Source: Amycolatopsis umgeniensis (GTDB lineage Bacteria > Actinomycetota > Actinomycetes > Mycobacteriales > Pseudonocardiaceae). Taken from it: 64,000 nucleotides of DNA. The translations under genes were made by a program, and so were the position numbers. The notes under the pieces are model-generated. The model was not told where the DNA came from. It searched no databases and was given only the letters and a program-made list of their open reading frames with translations. The stretch lies in assembly GCF_014205155.1 (NCBI RefSeq), contig NZ_JACHMX010000001.1:1984001-2048000 (forward strand), read 5' to 3'. Below are positions 54,779 to 64,000 of the stretch, one piece after another. Every line of letters begins with the position of its first letter. The stretch's first letter is position 1.

Positions 54779-55024
54779 TCAGGAGCCCATTTCCCTCAGC
54801 CACGAATCGAAATCCGCTTGACCGTGAAGATAGGAACCAGTAGCAGTCTTGAGGTCAGCACCCCCCAAGCGATCAAGAGCAGTCCAGACGAGCGTGTCAT
54901 CCGCATACTCGGGAGCACCTTCTCGAATCCGCACCATCGCCCAATCGGCAGCAAGTTCTCGTGAAACCTCAGACTTGACCAACGCCAACAGCATCGATCT
55001 AACCTCGTCAAAAACACTATGCAC
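54779..55024 (-). CDS. Candidate immunity protein for the RHS toxin
   Basis: An 81-residue acidic protein (SEVSRELAADWAMVRIREG, then DTLVWTALDRLGGADLKTATGSYLHGQADFDSWLREM). It starts at a GTG four bases after the toxin stop, with AAGG inside the last toxin codons, so it is translationally coupled to the toxin. Small size, acidic character, same strand and immediate 3' position are what polymorphic toxin loci show for the cognate immunity protein. Similar small proteins with an ADWAM and a YLH motif occur in actinobacteria as I remember, without a firm function. Confidence 0.75.
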   Translation of the reverse strand: MHSVFDEVRSMLLALVKSEVSRELAADWAMVRIREGAPEYADDTLVWTALDRLGGADLKTATGSYLHGQADFDSWLREMGS

Positions 55025-55028
55025 GCGA

Positions 55029-58000
55029 CTACCTTGTTCCTACATAATTACCGAATTCATCAAAAATGTAATGAATCTTTTGATCGCCCGTAACTTTTAC
55101 GTCAGGGCGTACAATTCGCACATTCCCAGCGTGATCTAATGTTTCATGCCAAATCCGCGTTGCACCACTCTCCGGGTTCCACTCGCGAACCATGCGCCTA
55201 CCCAGCATCTCTCCCGCAGTTCTCGCCTCGGATATTTCACTATAGAATCGAACTCGTCCATCCGAAAGCTCACGAACTCCCCCCTTTCCATATTTTTTGG
55301 CTTGGTCCATAAATTCAGATGGATACGCGCCAAAGTACGGCACCTGCCCTGCCGCGCAGTTGTGAACCAGTACCGGAGTCAATCCAGCGAGAACATAGTA
55401 AGTATGTACGCCCTCGACAGTAAGATTGTAGACGCGCCGTTGCGTCGTAGACCATTTGTCGATGGCAACAATTGGAATCGACACCCCGGATTCAGTCAGA
55501 AGTGTGTCACTTGCCTCCAAGCGAGTTGCACTGATCCACTCGTTGCGACCATTAGACCAGAACGAATGCTCATCGGTTGCAGTAACGTCGCCCGAACGGT
55601 CGGTCTTCGCACCATCACCGACAGTGACTCTTACGAGGTCCTTCTGACCTTCGCCAATGATCGTCGCGACGACCGGGCGAGACTCGGTACGACCAGTCTC
55701 GGGATCAGTCGCAACGACCTCATCTCCGAGCTCCACCTCTTCGATCGGCTTGGTCAGGCCACCTGCCATGAGGACACGGGTGCCTCCGACGAAGCTGTTC
55801 TTGCCGACACAGGGCGGATTGACCGGGAAGTCATGAGCCGCCCGCTCAGCGACGTTCTCTGCGCTCTTGACGGCTTGCTTACCCGACTTCCAAGCGGCAG
55901 CTCCCCATCCTAGGAAGGGAATGGCCGCACCCAGCGAAATCCCAGCATTCAGCTTGTCGCCTTCGCCGGCATACAACCAGGCATTGAACAGATCCGCAGC
56001 TTCTCCAAGACCCGGTACGTAGCCAAGAAGATCGAGAACGCCGTGCGCAGCCTCCGAAGGGCTGTCCGCCTTGCCCAACTGCCAGAGCATCCCGACCAGG
56101 CTCCCGGGCGGGAGGATCACGTCGAGTACATCGGAGATGGACGGGAAGCCGCCACTGTTGTTCGACTTGCCTGCTCCACCCAGTTCTGACGGCGGCAACT
56201 GATTGACGTTCCGGACGATCGGACCGTCCCCGGTCACGGCGTTCGTAATCTTGTTGAGGTTGTTGTCCGCGGCCGCGCTTCCGCCGACAGCGATCGCCGG
56301 GAGATGCGGACTCGGCGACACCGGCGCGATGGCACCGCCACCGCCATAAGCAGGCTGCGCCACAGCTTTCGGTACCGGCAGCGGGTTGTTCTTCGCAGCG
56401 TTCTGCGCAGAGGCCCTGTAGTCGATCACCGGACCAGGTGTGCCTCTACCCGGAGTGCCGACATACTTTCCGTTGCCTACCCCTGCTCCCCTTTTACCTG
56501 TTCCGGTGCCGGGACCATAGCCAGACGGCTCGCCAGGTCCGTCTGGCTGCCCCCAGTTGCCGCCCGACACGTCGTCCAGATAGCCCGGGTTTACGCGGAT
56601 CCCACCGCTTCGCAGGCCCAGCTGGGCCGGAGGGGCAGGAGGACCGAACCACTGGCGGATTTTCGGCGCAATCACTTCACAGAAGCCAATGGAGACCAGG
56701 CAGTCCCACCGGAGGAAATGCCCGTCCGGGTCGATTCCGTTCATCGGACCCGCGTTGCCATAGGTGTACCGGTTGCTGACGACCGACGGATTACTCGGCA
56801 GCGCGATGTCGTCCCGCGCGTTGAACGTCCCCGTCCCCGGCGAGTACCACCGAGCACCCATGTCCACGTTCCCGCTGTCGGGGTCCGTGTAGTCGGACTG
56901 GTACCCGAGCGTCGACGTCGAACCGGTCGAGCCGACCTTCTTCCCGAACGGGTCGAACGTGGTCGATCCGCTCAGGCCACCGGCCGGGTCGAGGCCCGCG
57001 ACGACGTCTCCGTGCTGGTCGGTCACCGCGAGCTGCGACACCCCGGCCGCCGAACGCTGGCCGAGCAACTGTCCACCGGCGCCGCGGGCGAACTTGGCCG
57101 CGCCGTCGGTGATCAGGTCCAGGCTGGTTCCGTCGTAGCCGAACGTCTGTCCGTTGCGGACCGACATCCGGTCGAGGCCGTCGTATCCGTAGGTGCTGGC
57201 GCCTTCCTTGACCGCCCGGTCGAAGGCGTCGAAACCCGACTGCACGGAATTACCCGCGTCGGTCCGGGACTCGAGAGTGCCTCGGGGGCTCCACGCGAAT
57301 GTGGTGGACCCGTCGGTCAGCTGCCTGTTCCGTTCGTCGAACGTGGCCGTCTTGTCGCCGGATTTGGTCCGGTTGCCGGACTTGTCCCACGAGTACTCGG
57401 TCTTCTCACCGCTGGCCGTCCACGACGTCATCCGGCCGGCGAAGTCGTAGCCGTAGACGTTGCTACGCGATCCCTCGGGGCCCGAGGTGTTCTTCGTGGT
57501 GAGGCGATCGTCGAGGTCGTAGCCGTAGGTCACTCCGGCCAGCGTCGCGTTGTCGGCGCCCTTCAGCGTGTCCGAGGACATGCGACCGAAATCGTCGTAG
57601 CCGAGGGTCCTGACCCGGCCTGCTCCGTAGTCGACCGTCCCGACGCGGCCACCCGTGTCGTAGCCGATGGACTGGCGCACGCCTGTCACCCCGTCGGACT
57701 GGGTCGCGAGCCTTCCCTTGTCGTAGGTGAAGGTCGACGTCCCAGCCGCGTCGACACGTTTGGCCAGACGTCCCGAGTGGTCGTACTCGTAGGTCGACAC
57801 GCCGGTCGTCGGGCCGGTGCTGGTGAGCAGTCCTCCCCTGTCGTTGTAGGTGAAGACCTTGGCCCCGCCGGGCGAATCGACACTGGTCAGCCGGCTCGTG
57901 AGGTCGAAGCTCCGCTTCCGTTCCGTCGTCGGCTCCGAAGCACCGCCGCCGGTCTCACCGGTCAACCGGCCGAGTGCGTCGAACTCACGGACCCGCGTGA

Positions 58001-61000
58001 CTCCACCAGGTGCCAGCAAGTTCGTGGCCTGGCCCTTGAGGTCGTATCCGGTGGTCCACGTCCGGTCCTTCGGCTCGGGATGGGCCGCGGTCGCGGGTTC
58101 GATGGTGGATTCGGGCAGCCCCAGCGAGTTGTAGGTCTGGATCGTCGCGTTGGCCCGCCCGTCGGTGACCCGGGTCCGCTGACCCGCCGCGTCGTAGCCG
58201 AAGCCGAAGACGATGGAGTCGGTCGCCGAGACCTGCTCCTCCTGCCTGGTCATCCTTCCCTGCGCGTCGTAGGCGAACTTGACCGTGTGACCGTAGGGAT
58301 CCGTCGACGACAGGCGGTTGCCCGCCGGGTCGTAGCTCGTCGAAGACTTCCGCAGGATGCGTTCGCTCGGGTCGAGATCGAAGCTGCCGGTCGAGCGGCC
58401 CGCCCCGTCGATACTCGTGTACCGCGTGTTCCCGGCTCCATCGCTGGTGCGGACGCGGTTCCCCGCGAGGTCGTACCCGAACTGCGTCACGACGTTCGCC
58501 GGGTCGGTGGCGTTGACGCGCTGGCCGAGCGCGTCATAGCCGAACCGGGTGCTCTCGCCGGACGGCGAGGTCGTCGACTTCAGGTTTCCGGCCGCGTCAT
58601 AGCGCAGCTTCGTCGTGTACGCCGCGGGCTCCGGGTACCGCTCCAGCTGGGTGGCGGTGATCGGACGTCCGAGGTCGTCGTAGGTCGTCTCCTGCCGCGA
58701 ACCGTTCGGATCCGTGACGGACAGCTGATCACCGGCGTTGGTGTACGAGTACTTCCAGACGCCTCCGTCCTGATCACCCGCGTCCGCCCGCGGATCGACC
58801 CGCTCCAGCAGCCTGCCGAGCTGGTCGTACCGGAACCGGGTGACGGCGCCCTTCGGGTCGGTGGAGGCGATGACCTTGCCGTCGGCGTCGTACTGCGTCC
58901 TGGACACCGCCTTGGCGGCCGTCGCTTCCCCGGGTTTGCGGTATTCCGGCGAAGACGAGTCGATAGCCCGGCCGAGACGGTCGTACGTCGTCGTGCTGAC
59001 GTGACCGTTGGCATCCCGCTTCGCCGTCGGCTCACCGAAAGTGTTGAACCCGGTCTGTGTCTGGGGACGTGTCCGCGTCACGGCGCCGCCGCCGCTTTCG
59101 ACGTCCACCGCGGGGCCGGTCACCGTCGTCGCGAGCCCGGCGCTGTTGTACCCGAGGTTCGTGGTGAACGCGGCCGGGTCCGCGCCGCTGACGTTCCCGC
59201 GCGGATCGGTGACCGAGGTGACGAGCCCCCGTTGATCGAACGTCCGGGTGGTGGTGAACTTCTGAGACCCTCCATTGAGGACGGACTCGCTGATCTTCCG
59301 GCCGGCGGTGTCATAGCCGTACTCGGAGCTCTCCACCCTTCCCGCGTCGATACGCGAACTGTTCGAGCTGCGACCGGTGTGCGTCACCGCGGTCAGGTCA
59401 CCGGCGAGCGAGTACTGGAACTCGCTCCGGTTGGCCAGCCCGTCCGGATCGAGGGTCTGCGACGTCCGGCGGCCCGTGGGGTCGTATTCGTAGGCCGTCA
59501 CCCCACCGCCCTGGCGAGTCTCCTGGACGACGTTCCCGGCGGCGTCGTAGACGAGTTCGCTGAGCGTGACGTTCGTCTTGGGGCCCGAAAGGTTGTCCGG
59601 ATCCGACACGTCGACAGCGATCTTCTTCCGCAGTTTGTCATCGGTGTAGTACTGGTAGCGGGTGGTGCGCCCCACCGCGTCCGTCTCGCGGATCAACCGT
59701 CCCGCGAAGTCGTAGGCGAACGACTTGAGGGTCAGCGAGGCCCCGAGGGAACCATCGCCGTCGCCGTCCCCTTCGCCCGTCCCCGCCTCGATCGTCCCGC
59801 CGTGCCAGCCGCGCAGCCGGATCTCCGCGATCGCGTTCCGGGCGGTGTACGCGTACTCGTATTTGTTCCCGATCGGGTCGACCATCCAGGTGCGGTTGCC
59901 GAAGCCGTCGTACCCGAAGAATCGTTTGCCGCCCTCGGCATCCGTGACCTCCCTCGGCCTGCCGAAGTCGTCGTACGCCGTAGTGGTGACGCGGTTCGGA
60001 TCGCCACCCGTCAGGTCGAGGACCTCGTCGCGGGTCACGTTCCCGTCCGCGTCGTAGTCGTTCTTCCGCTGCGCGGTATGGGTGACACCGGTGACGGGGT
60101 CGCTCGAACCCGGGCTCGTGGCCGTCGCCTGCCTGGACAGCAGGTCGTAGGTGAAGGTGGTCGTGACCCCGTTCGGGTTGGCGTCGCTGACCTGGGTCTC
60201 GGACTTCTTCCGCCCGAGCATGTCGTAGGTGTACTTCGTGGTCAGGCCGGCGGCGTTGACCAGTTCGGCGAGATCACCGTTCTTGTAATAGGAGTAGGTG
60301 ATCTCGCCGCCGCGAGGGTCGGTCGTCTTCTCGATCAGTCCACTCGGGACGTTCCCGCCGCCGACGGCCGCTTCCGTCCCATCGGTGTACACGTGCCGGA
60401 CGACGGCGCCATCGGGTGTCGTCTGGGTCGCGAGCAGACCTCGGTTCCACCCGTCGGTGTAGGTGGACGTCGTGGCGAACCTGGTGTCGTTCGCATCCGT
60501 CGAACGGGCGTCGCGAGAAGACAGGATCTTGTCGTTTCGCGCGTCCGTGACGTCGTTCGGGTTGAAGTAGTAGCTGTAGTAGCTCGTCTGGCAGTCGCCG
60601 GGAGCGACTCGGCAGCTCTTGCGGGAGGTGACATTCCCTCGCGCGTCATTGGTCAGGACGACCTGGTCACCCAGCTCGTCGCTGATGGTCGTCTGGAACC
60701 CCTTGTCGTCGTAGTCGTAGGTCCGTACGCCCAGTCCCACGACCGGCCCGCCGACCCACGTGCTGCCCCCGTTCACCGGGCCACCACAGAAGCCGCCCGT
60801 CGGTGGACAGCCGGGTGTGGGTTCCGGTGTCGGCCTGCCCACGTTGTCCAACCTGTCCTCGGCACGGATTCCCTGGCCGAGTGGCGCGATGGACCGCAGG
60901 ATGCGACCGCGCGCCGGGTCGTAGTCGTAGAAATGGAGCCGGTTCCCGGGATCGGTCACCTGCGTCGTCCGCACGAGGTTCGTCGCCGTCCCGGCGACGA

Positions 61001-64000
61001 CGGGCGAGACGATCTTCCAGTTCCCGCCGTTCCGGTCCGTGAACTCGCTGAGACGGTCCGCGGTGATGTCATAGGAGAGCTTCGCGGCGACCCGTCCGCT
61101 CGGCAGCGTGATCTTCGAGAGGTAGTCCGCCCCCGCCTTCGCCTGGAAATGTGAGAGGGCGGCGGTCTGCCCGAGCGGGTACTCGTAGAAAGCGACCTCG
61201 TCGATCAGGCCGGAGAAGAATCGCCGGGGCTCGGTGCCCCATCCGGGCCAGGACGACGGCGGCACCGTGTAGGCGGCACCGATCTGGTTGAAGGTGATGT
61301 CGTCGTGCTGGATCTCGCCCGCGGCCGTACCGACCTTTTGCCCGTCCAGGTAGAGCGTCTGGGTGGCGAGGGAGCCGGAAAGCACGACGTGGTGCCACTG
61401 ATCGTCGTTCACCGACGCCGAAGAGGTGATGGGGCCGGCGGCACCGTTCCAGAACTGACCGCGCAGCTTGCCGTCCGTTCCCACGTAGAGCACGGGAACG
61501 GCGCCTTGTGGCGTCTCGTTGATCTTGGCCTTCTGGTACCCGAAGAGAGGGCCGCCCTGGGTGGTCTTGAACCAGAGCTCGACGGCGAGATCGCGGTTCT
61601 TCTTCACCGTGCCGTCCGGCAGGGTGATCACCGAGGAAGTCCCGTTGAAGGACGCCGCGGTGTCGCCCGCGTTCGCCAAGGGACCGGGCTGGCCCAGCCC
61701 GACGTCCTTGAAGGTTCCCTTGTCCTTGCCGAGGTTGGTCTGCACCTGGCTGTTCGCGTCGGTGCCGGCGGTCTCTCCGAGCCGCCAGTACGACGCGGGC
61801 CGGGAATCGATGACCGAGCTGCGGTAGTGCGAGCCGGCGGTCTGTTCGTACCCGGTGCATCCGCCGTACGGATCGCAGACCTTGCTCAGCTTGTCGCCGT
61901 CGTAGGTGTAGTTCCAGGTGAGCTGCTTGCCGTCGATCGGGTCGGTGCTCACCGACGTGACATGGTTCCCGGTCCACTTGAAGTAGAGGATCCGGTCACT
62001 CGTCCTGCTGATCACGCGCTTGAGGTGATCGACCGTTCCGTAGTCGAGCTCGATGTAGCGGCCGTTCTGGTCGTGGACCGTGATCAACCTGCCGTCGGTC
62101 CGGAACCGGTAGACGGTCGCGGACCTGTCGACCAGCATCCACCCGCCGCCCGCGGCTTCGACCTCGGCGTGGAAGTCCATCTGGCGCCCCTCGGGCGCCG
62201 CGAACGTGCCGTCGGCGTTCCGCCCGAACCGGATCTGCTGTCCGTCGGAATAGGTGACGACGACGTTGCCGGAGCCGTCGTCGTCCGGGACGACGCGCAT
62301 GTCGTAGCGGGTGGTCCAGCCCGCGCCGAACATCAGGTCGCGCCGCGGGTCGAGGCTGTTGTAGGTACGGGCGACGCTGAGCTCGGGCCCGGTGACCCGG
62401 ACGGTCGCGTCCACGGCGCTCGAGTAGTAGTTACCGGTCTGCGGGTCGAAGTCCGACGGGCCGCCGCTGTAGGGCGCGTTGGCCAGATGCGACGTGATCT
62501 CGGGCTGGGGCACCGCGGTCAGCAGGTGGCTGGGCGGCAGCTTCTGGCTCTCGGAGTTCCCGTCGAAGGCGAAGGCACGCCATTGATAGTCCTTGCTCCA
62601 GCGCAAGGCGTTCTTCGGAACCGTCCACGTGCGCTTGTCGACGTATCCGGAGTCCGTGCACGAAACCCCGGTGAGAGAACCGTCCGGGTTCTGGCGGTAG
62701 CTCTCACAGATTTCGAACCGGTACTTCAGGCCGTTGGTGTTCGGCGGCGCGTCCACGTCGACGGCGTCGACCCACAACTGTGGTGTCAGGGTCGGCGCGG
62801 AATAGCCGTTCGGCGGATACTGGGCCTTGACCACCGGCGGCACGTCGATGACCTTCATCAACAACCTGATCGGTGGGATCTGTTCGTCGGTGAACCAGGC
62901 ACCACCGCGTCTCAGCATGCTGAAGTCGAGGATGTAGTCCCCTGGCTCGATCGCCTTGATCTTCGCTTCGAGCGTCACCGACGCCCCACGAGGCACGTCC
63001 GAGGTCAAGGTGGCGGCCTCGACGGACGCCACCGGCTGCCCGTTCGTCTTGAAGGCCCGGTAGCCCAGGGCGTACGTCGGCCCTGTCCAGGTCTCGGCGC
63101 CCCGGTTGGTCACCGTGATCTTGATCTTGCCGTCTTGGATCTTGGTGACCGGCGGATCGATCACGCCGGAGTCCACGCGGTACTCGGCGTCGTAGATCGA
63201 GTGCGTCACATACAGAACCGGCGGGTTCACCGTGCGGTGCCCGGCGAATTTCTTCCAGCCGAAGGGATCTGTCTCGGAGGCGCGAATGCTCAGGCCGTAG
63301 TTCGCCTGCGCGCCGGTGGCCCAGCGCTGCACGAGGTCACGTCCCGGGACACCGAGGTTGATCAGCTCGTAGGCCGCCGGGCAACTCGATCGGGACTGCC
63401 CGCGCCCGACGTATCCGTGCGCGAAGGACGAGTCGGCCAGAGCCGGGCCGTAGGCGGGGCCGGGGAATCCGCCGCCGCTGCCCCACGGCGCGACGACCGG
63501 GTGCACCGACAACGGACGCGGCTGGCAGGACCACGCCCAGGAGTTGGCGAGGCTGAGGTAGGCACCGAAGATCTTGTGATTGCGGAGGCGGTCCTGAACA
63601 CCGTCGAAAGCGAGGTAGCTGGCGGCCTTGATGCTTCCGGTCGTACCCGCCTTCAGTTCGGACCCGCCGTCGCCGCGACTCCCGTTCTGGACGACCATGC
63701 TGTTGTTGGCCTTGCCGGTGTCCACGCTGGGGTCGACTTCGACCGGATATTGCCGGGCGGGGTCGCGGAGCCAGGCCGAGTCGAGATCCACCTGCAGCGC
63801 GGGACGGCCCTTGTGCTCGATGAGCCGGTACGTGACACCGTGCGAAGTCGCGAAGTCACCGCTCGACGGATCCTGTTTGGCGTCGTTCATCACGCCGGGC
63901 GGGATCTGCGCGACCTCTCGGCCGCTCTCGTCGGACAACGACACCCGGCCGTCGACGATGGCGGGTTTGAGACCGGTCAGCTTCAGCGGGAAGATCCAGC
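55029..64000 (-). CDS. RHS/YD-repeat polymorphic toxin with PT-HINT and C-terminal toxin tip (N-terminus beyond window)
   Basis: An open frame of at least 2,989 codons. From the right edge: a DNRLRE-like beta region near 63.7 kb, Ig-like segments at 62.8-63.2 kb, a DUF6531-type entry (DFDPQTGNYYSSAVDATV, about 62.4 kb), YD repeats to 57 kb interrupted by a LamG domain (61.18-61.81 kb, PASYWRLGE to IDEVAFYEYPL), and the RHS core end NVDMGARWYSPGTGTF to NGIDPDGHF (about 56.72 kb). Then a linker, a PT-HINT autoprotease (55359-55799: NSFVGGTRVLMAGG, TATDEHSFW, TPVLVHN) and a 109-residue tip (55032-55358) with WHETLDH, RIVRPD and HYIFD that I cannot assign. The shell encloses the toxin and HINT releases it. 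The frame is intact. Confidence 0.93.
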   Translation of the reverse strand, partial: WIFPLKLTGLKPAIVDGRVSLSDESGREVAQIPPGVMNDAKQDPSSGDFATSHGVTYRLIEHKGRPALQVDLDSAWLRDPARQYPVEVDPSVDTGKANNSMVVQNGSRGDGGSELKAGTTGSIKAASYLAFDGVQDRLRNHKIFGAYLSLANSWAWSCQPRPLSVHPVVAPWGSGGGFPGPAYGPALADSSFAHGYVGRGQSRSSCPAAYELINLGVPGRDLVQRWATGAQANYGLSIRASETDPFGWKKFAGHRTVNPPVLYVTHSIYDAEYRVDSGVIDPPVTKIQDGKIKITVTNRGAETWTGPTYALGYRAFKTNGQPVASVEAATLTSDVPRGASVTLEAKIKAIEPGDYILDFSMLRRGGAWFTDEQIPPIRLLMKVIDVPPVVKAQYPPNGYSAPTLTPQLWVDAVDVDAPPNTNGLKYRFEICESYRQNPDGSLTGVSCTDSGYVDKRTWTVPKNALRWSKDYQWRAFAFDGNSESQKLPPSHLLTAVPQPEITSHLANAPYSGGPSDFDPQTGNYYSSAVDATVRVTGPELSVARTYNSLDPRRDLMFGAGWTTRYDMRVVPDDDGSGNVVVTYSDGQQIRFGRNADGTFAAPEGRQMDFHAEVEAAGGGWMLVDRSATVYRFRTDGRLITVHDQNGRYIELDYGTVDHLKRVISRTSDRILYFKWTGNHVTSVSTDPIDGKQLTWNYTYDGDKLSKVCDPYGGCTGYEQTAGSHYRSSVIDSRPASYWRLGETAGTDANSQVQTNLGKDKGTFKDVGLGQPGPLANAGDTAASFNGTSSVITLPDGTVKKNRDLAVELWFKTTQGGPLFGYQKAKINETPQGAVPVLYVGTDGKLRGQFWNGAAGPITSSASVNDDQWHHVVLSGSLATQTLYLDGQKVGTAAGEIQHDDITFNQIGAAYTVPPSSWPGWGTEPRRFFSGLIDEVAFYEYPLGQTAALSHFQAKAGADYLSKITLPSGRVAAKLSYDITADRLSEFTDRNGGNWKIVSPVVAGTATNLVRTTQVTDPGNRLHFYDYDPARGRILRSIAPLGQGIRAEDRLDNVGRPTPEPTPGCPPTGGFCGGPVNGGSTWVGGPVVGLGVRTYDYDDKGFQTTISDELGDQVVLTNDARGNVTSRKSCRVAPGDCQTSYYSYYFNPNDVTDARNDKILSSRDARSTDANDTRFATTSTYTDGWNRGLLATQTTPDGAVVRHVYTDGTEAAVGGGNVPSGLIEKTTDPRGGEITYSYYKNGDLAELVNAAGLTTKYTYDMLGRKKSETQVSDANPNGVTTTFTYDLLSRQATATSPGSSDPVTGVTHTAQRKNDYDADGNVTRDEVLDLTGGDPNRVTTTAYDDFGRPREVTDAEGGKRFFGYDGFGNRTWMVDPIGNKYEYAYTARNAIAEIRLRGWHGGTIEAGTGEGDGDGDGSLGASLTLKSFAYDFAGRLIRETDAVGRTTRYQYYTDDKLRKKIAVDVSDPDNLSGPKTNVTLSELVYDAAGNVVQETRQGGGVTAYEYDPTGRRTSQTLDPDGLANRSEFQYSLAGDLTAVTHTGRSSNSSRIDAGRVESSEYGYDTAGRKISESVLNGGSQKFTTTRTFDQRGLVTSVTDPRGNVSGADPAAFTTNLGYNSAGLATTVTGPAVDVESGGGAVTRTRPQTQTGFNTFGEPTAKRDANGHVSTTTYDRLGRAIDSSSPEYRKPGEATAAKAVSRTQYDADGKVIASTDPKGAVTRFRYDQLGRLLERVDPRADAGDQDGGVWKYSYTNAGDQLSVTDPNGSRQETTYDDLGRPITATQLERYPEPAAYTTKLRYDAAGNLKSTTSPSGESTRFGYDALGQRVNATDPANVVTQFGYDLAGNRVRTSDGAGNTRYTSIDGAGRSTGSFDLDPSERILRKSSTSYDPAGNRLSSTDPYGHTVKFAYDAQGRMTRQEEQVSATDSIVFGFGYDAAGQRTRVTDGRANATIQTYNSLGLPESTIEPATAAHPEPKDRTWTTGYDLKGQATNLLAPGGVTRVREFDALGRLTGETGGGASEPTTERKRSFDLTSRLTSVDSPGGAKVFTYNDRGGLLTSTGPTTGVSTYEYDHSGRLAKRVDAAGTSTFTYDKGRLATQSDGVTGVRQSIGYDTGGRVGTVDYGAGRVRTLGYDDFGRMSSDTLKGADNATLAGVTYGYDLDDRLTTKNTSGPEGSRSNVYGYDFAGRMTSWTASGEKTEYSWDKSGNRTKSGDKTATFDERNRQLTDGSTTFAWSPRGTLESRTDAGNSVQSGFDAFDRAVKEGASTYGYDGLDRMSVRNGQTFGYDGTSLDLITDGAAKFARGAGGQLLGQRSAAGVSQLAVTDQHGDVVAGLDPAGGLSGSTTFDPFGKKVGSTGSTSTLGYQSDYTDPDSGNVDMGARWYSPGTGTFNARDDIALPSNPSVVSNRYTYGNAGPMNGIDPDGHFLRWDCLVSIGFCEVIAPKIRQWFGPPAPPAQLGLRSGGIRVNPGYLDDVSGGNWGQPDGPGEPSGYGPGTGTGKRGAGVGNGKYVGTPGRGTPGPVIDYRASAQNAAKNNPLPVPKAVAQPAYGGGGAIAPVSPSPHLPAIAVGGSAAADNNLNKITNAVTGDGPIVRNVNQLPPSELGGAGKSNNSGGFPSISDVLDVILPPGSLVGMLWQLGKADSPSEAAHGVLDLLGYVPGLGEAADLFNAWLYAGEGDKLNAGISLGAAIPFLGWGAAAWKSGKQAVKSAENVAERAAHDFPVNPPCVGKNSFVGGTRVLMAGGLTKPIEEVELGDEVVATDPETGRTESRPVVATIIGEGQKDLVRVTVGDGAKTDRSGDVTATDEHSFWSNGRNEWISATRLEASDTLLTESGVSIPIVAIDKWSTTQRRVYNLTVEGVHTYYVLAGLTPVLVHNCAAGQVPYFGAYPSEFMDQAKKYGKGGVRELSDGRVRFYSEISEARTAGEMLGRRMVREWNPESGATRIWHETLDHAGNVRIVRPDVKVTGDQKIHYIFDEFGNYVGTR

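Noticed and set aside
54451..54843. 130-codon plus-strand frame in the gap beside the RHS locus
   Set aside because: No ribosome site or leaderless box, odd composition, and it overlaps the better-supported immunity gene on the other strand.
56304..61154. 1,616-codon open frame on the plus strand antisense to the RHS gene
   Set aside because: It is the complement of the RHS reading frame in high-GC DNA; the protein is a shadow composition (Arg/Val/Gly/Pro-rich) without domains, and the opposite frame has clear YD repeats.

Overview
The window is high-GC actinobacterial DNA, most likely Pseudonocardiaceae and probably Amycolatopsis or a close relative. This is inferred from codon usage, mycothiol-dependent enzymes (mycothione reductase), GTG starts, abundant TANNNT-type leaderless starts, and a mapB / PBP-lipo / GNAT / ispG / rip1 / dxr block arranged as I remember it from Mycobacterium tuberculosis. 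The genus is inferred, not proven. I found no rRNA, tRNA, CRISPR array or complete insertion sequence.

Layout. 0-3.3 kb (minus): pntAa-pntAb-pntB transhydrogenase operon, translationally coupled to a lipoate-ligase-like gene cut by the left edge. 3.7-6.9 kb: a TetR regulator divergent from a two-gene acyl desaturation operon (flavin/2Fe-2S reductase plus membrane desaturase) with a clear operator between them. 6.9-8.8 kb: a histidine kinase / LuxR-type response regulator pair whose first codons lie inside a 20-bp hairpin. 8.8-24 kb: mostly short single genes (nucleotide kinase-like, GNATs, XRE-cupin, DUF3626, YjbQ, HAD, MprF-like lysyltransferase, proS, VOC, 2-hydroxyacid dehydrogenase, a degenerate aminoglycoside-phosphotransferase-like protein) and one MITE-like element. 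Three membrane-anchored paralogues of unknown function surround the MprF-like gene.

24-40 kb: YaaA, a secreted trypsin-like protease, a carotenoid-dehydrogenase-like flavoprotein, two tandem secreted subtilisins divergent from a large LuxR/AAA regulator, a RIO1-type kinase, a DEAD-box helicase with a long leader, bioF, ElaA and another secreted trypsin-like protease. 40-45 kb: M15 peptidase lipoprotein, mycothione reductase, an unknown protein, a CynX-type transporter divergent from a GntR/FadR regulator. 45-53 kb: the housekeeping map-PBP-GNAT-ispG-rip1-dxr block (MEP isoprenoid pathway, envelope proteolysis, N-terminal processing). 53-54.4 kb: two secreted proteins.

54.4-64 kb: a very large RHS/YD-repeat polymorphic toxin gene (N-terminus beyond the window) with a PT-HINT autocleavage domain, a roughly 109-residue C-terminal toxin tip that I cannot assign, and a small candidate immunity gene coupled to its 3' end. 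The tip and immunity gene lie in clearly AT-richer DNA than the RHS shell. This is the most interesting system in the window.

Across the window two families of intergenic repeats recur: hairpins built on GTGAAGG-type arms, often acting as terminators, and a 21-nt-period repeat with ACTCGCGTGATC units arranged head-to-head. At least fourteen genes begin exactly 6-7 nt after a TANNNT box, indicating leaderless transcripts.
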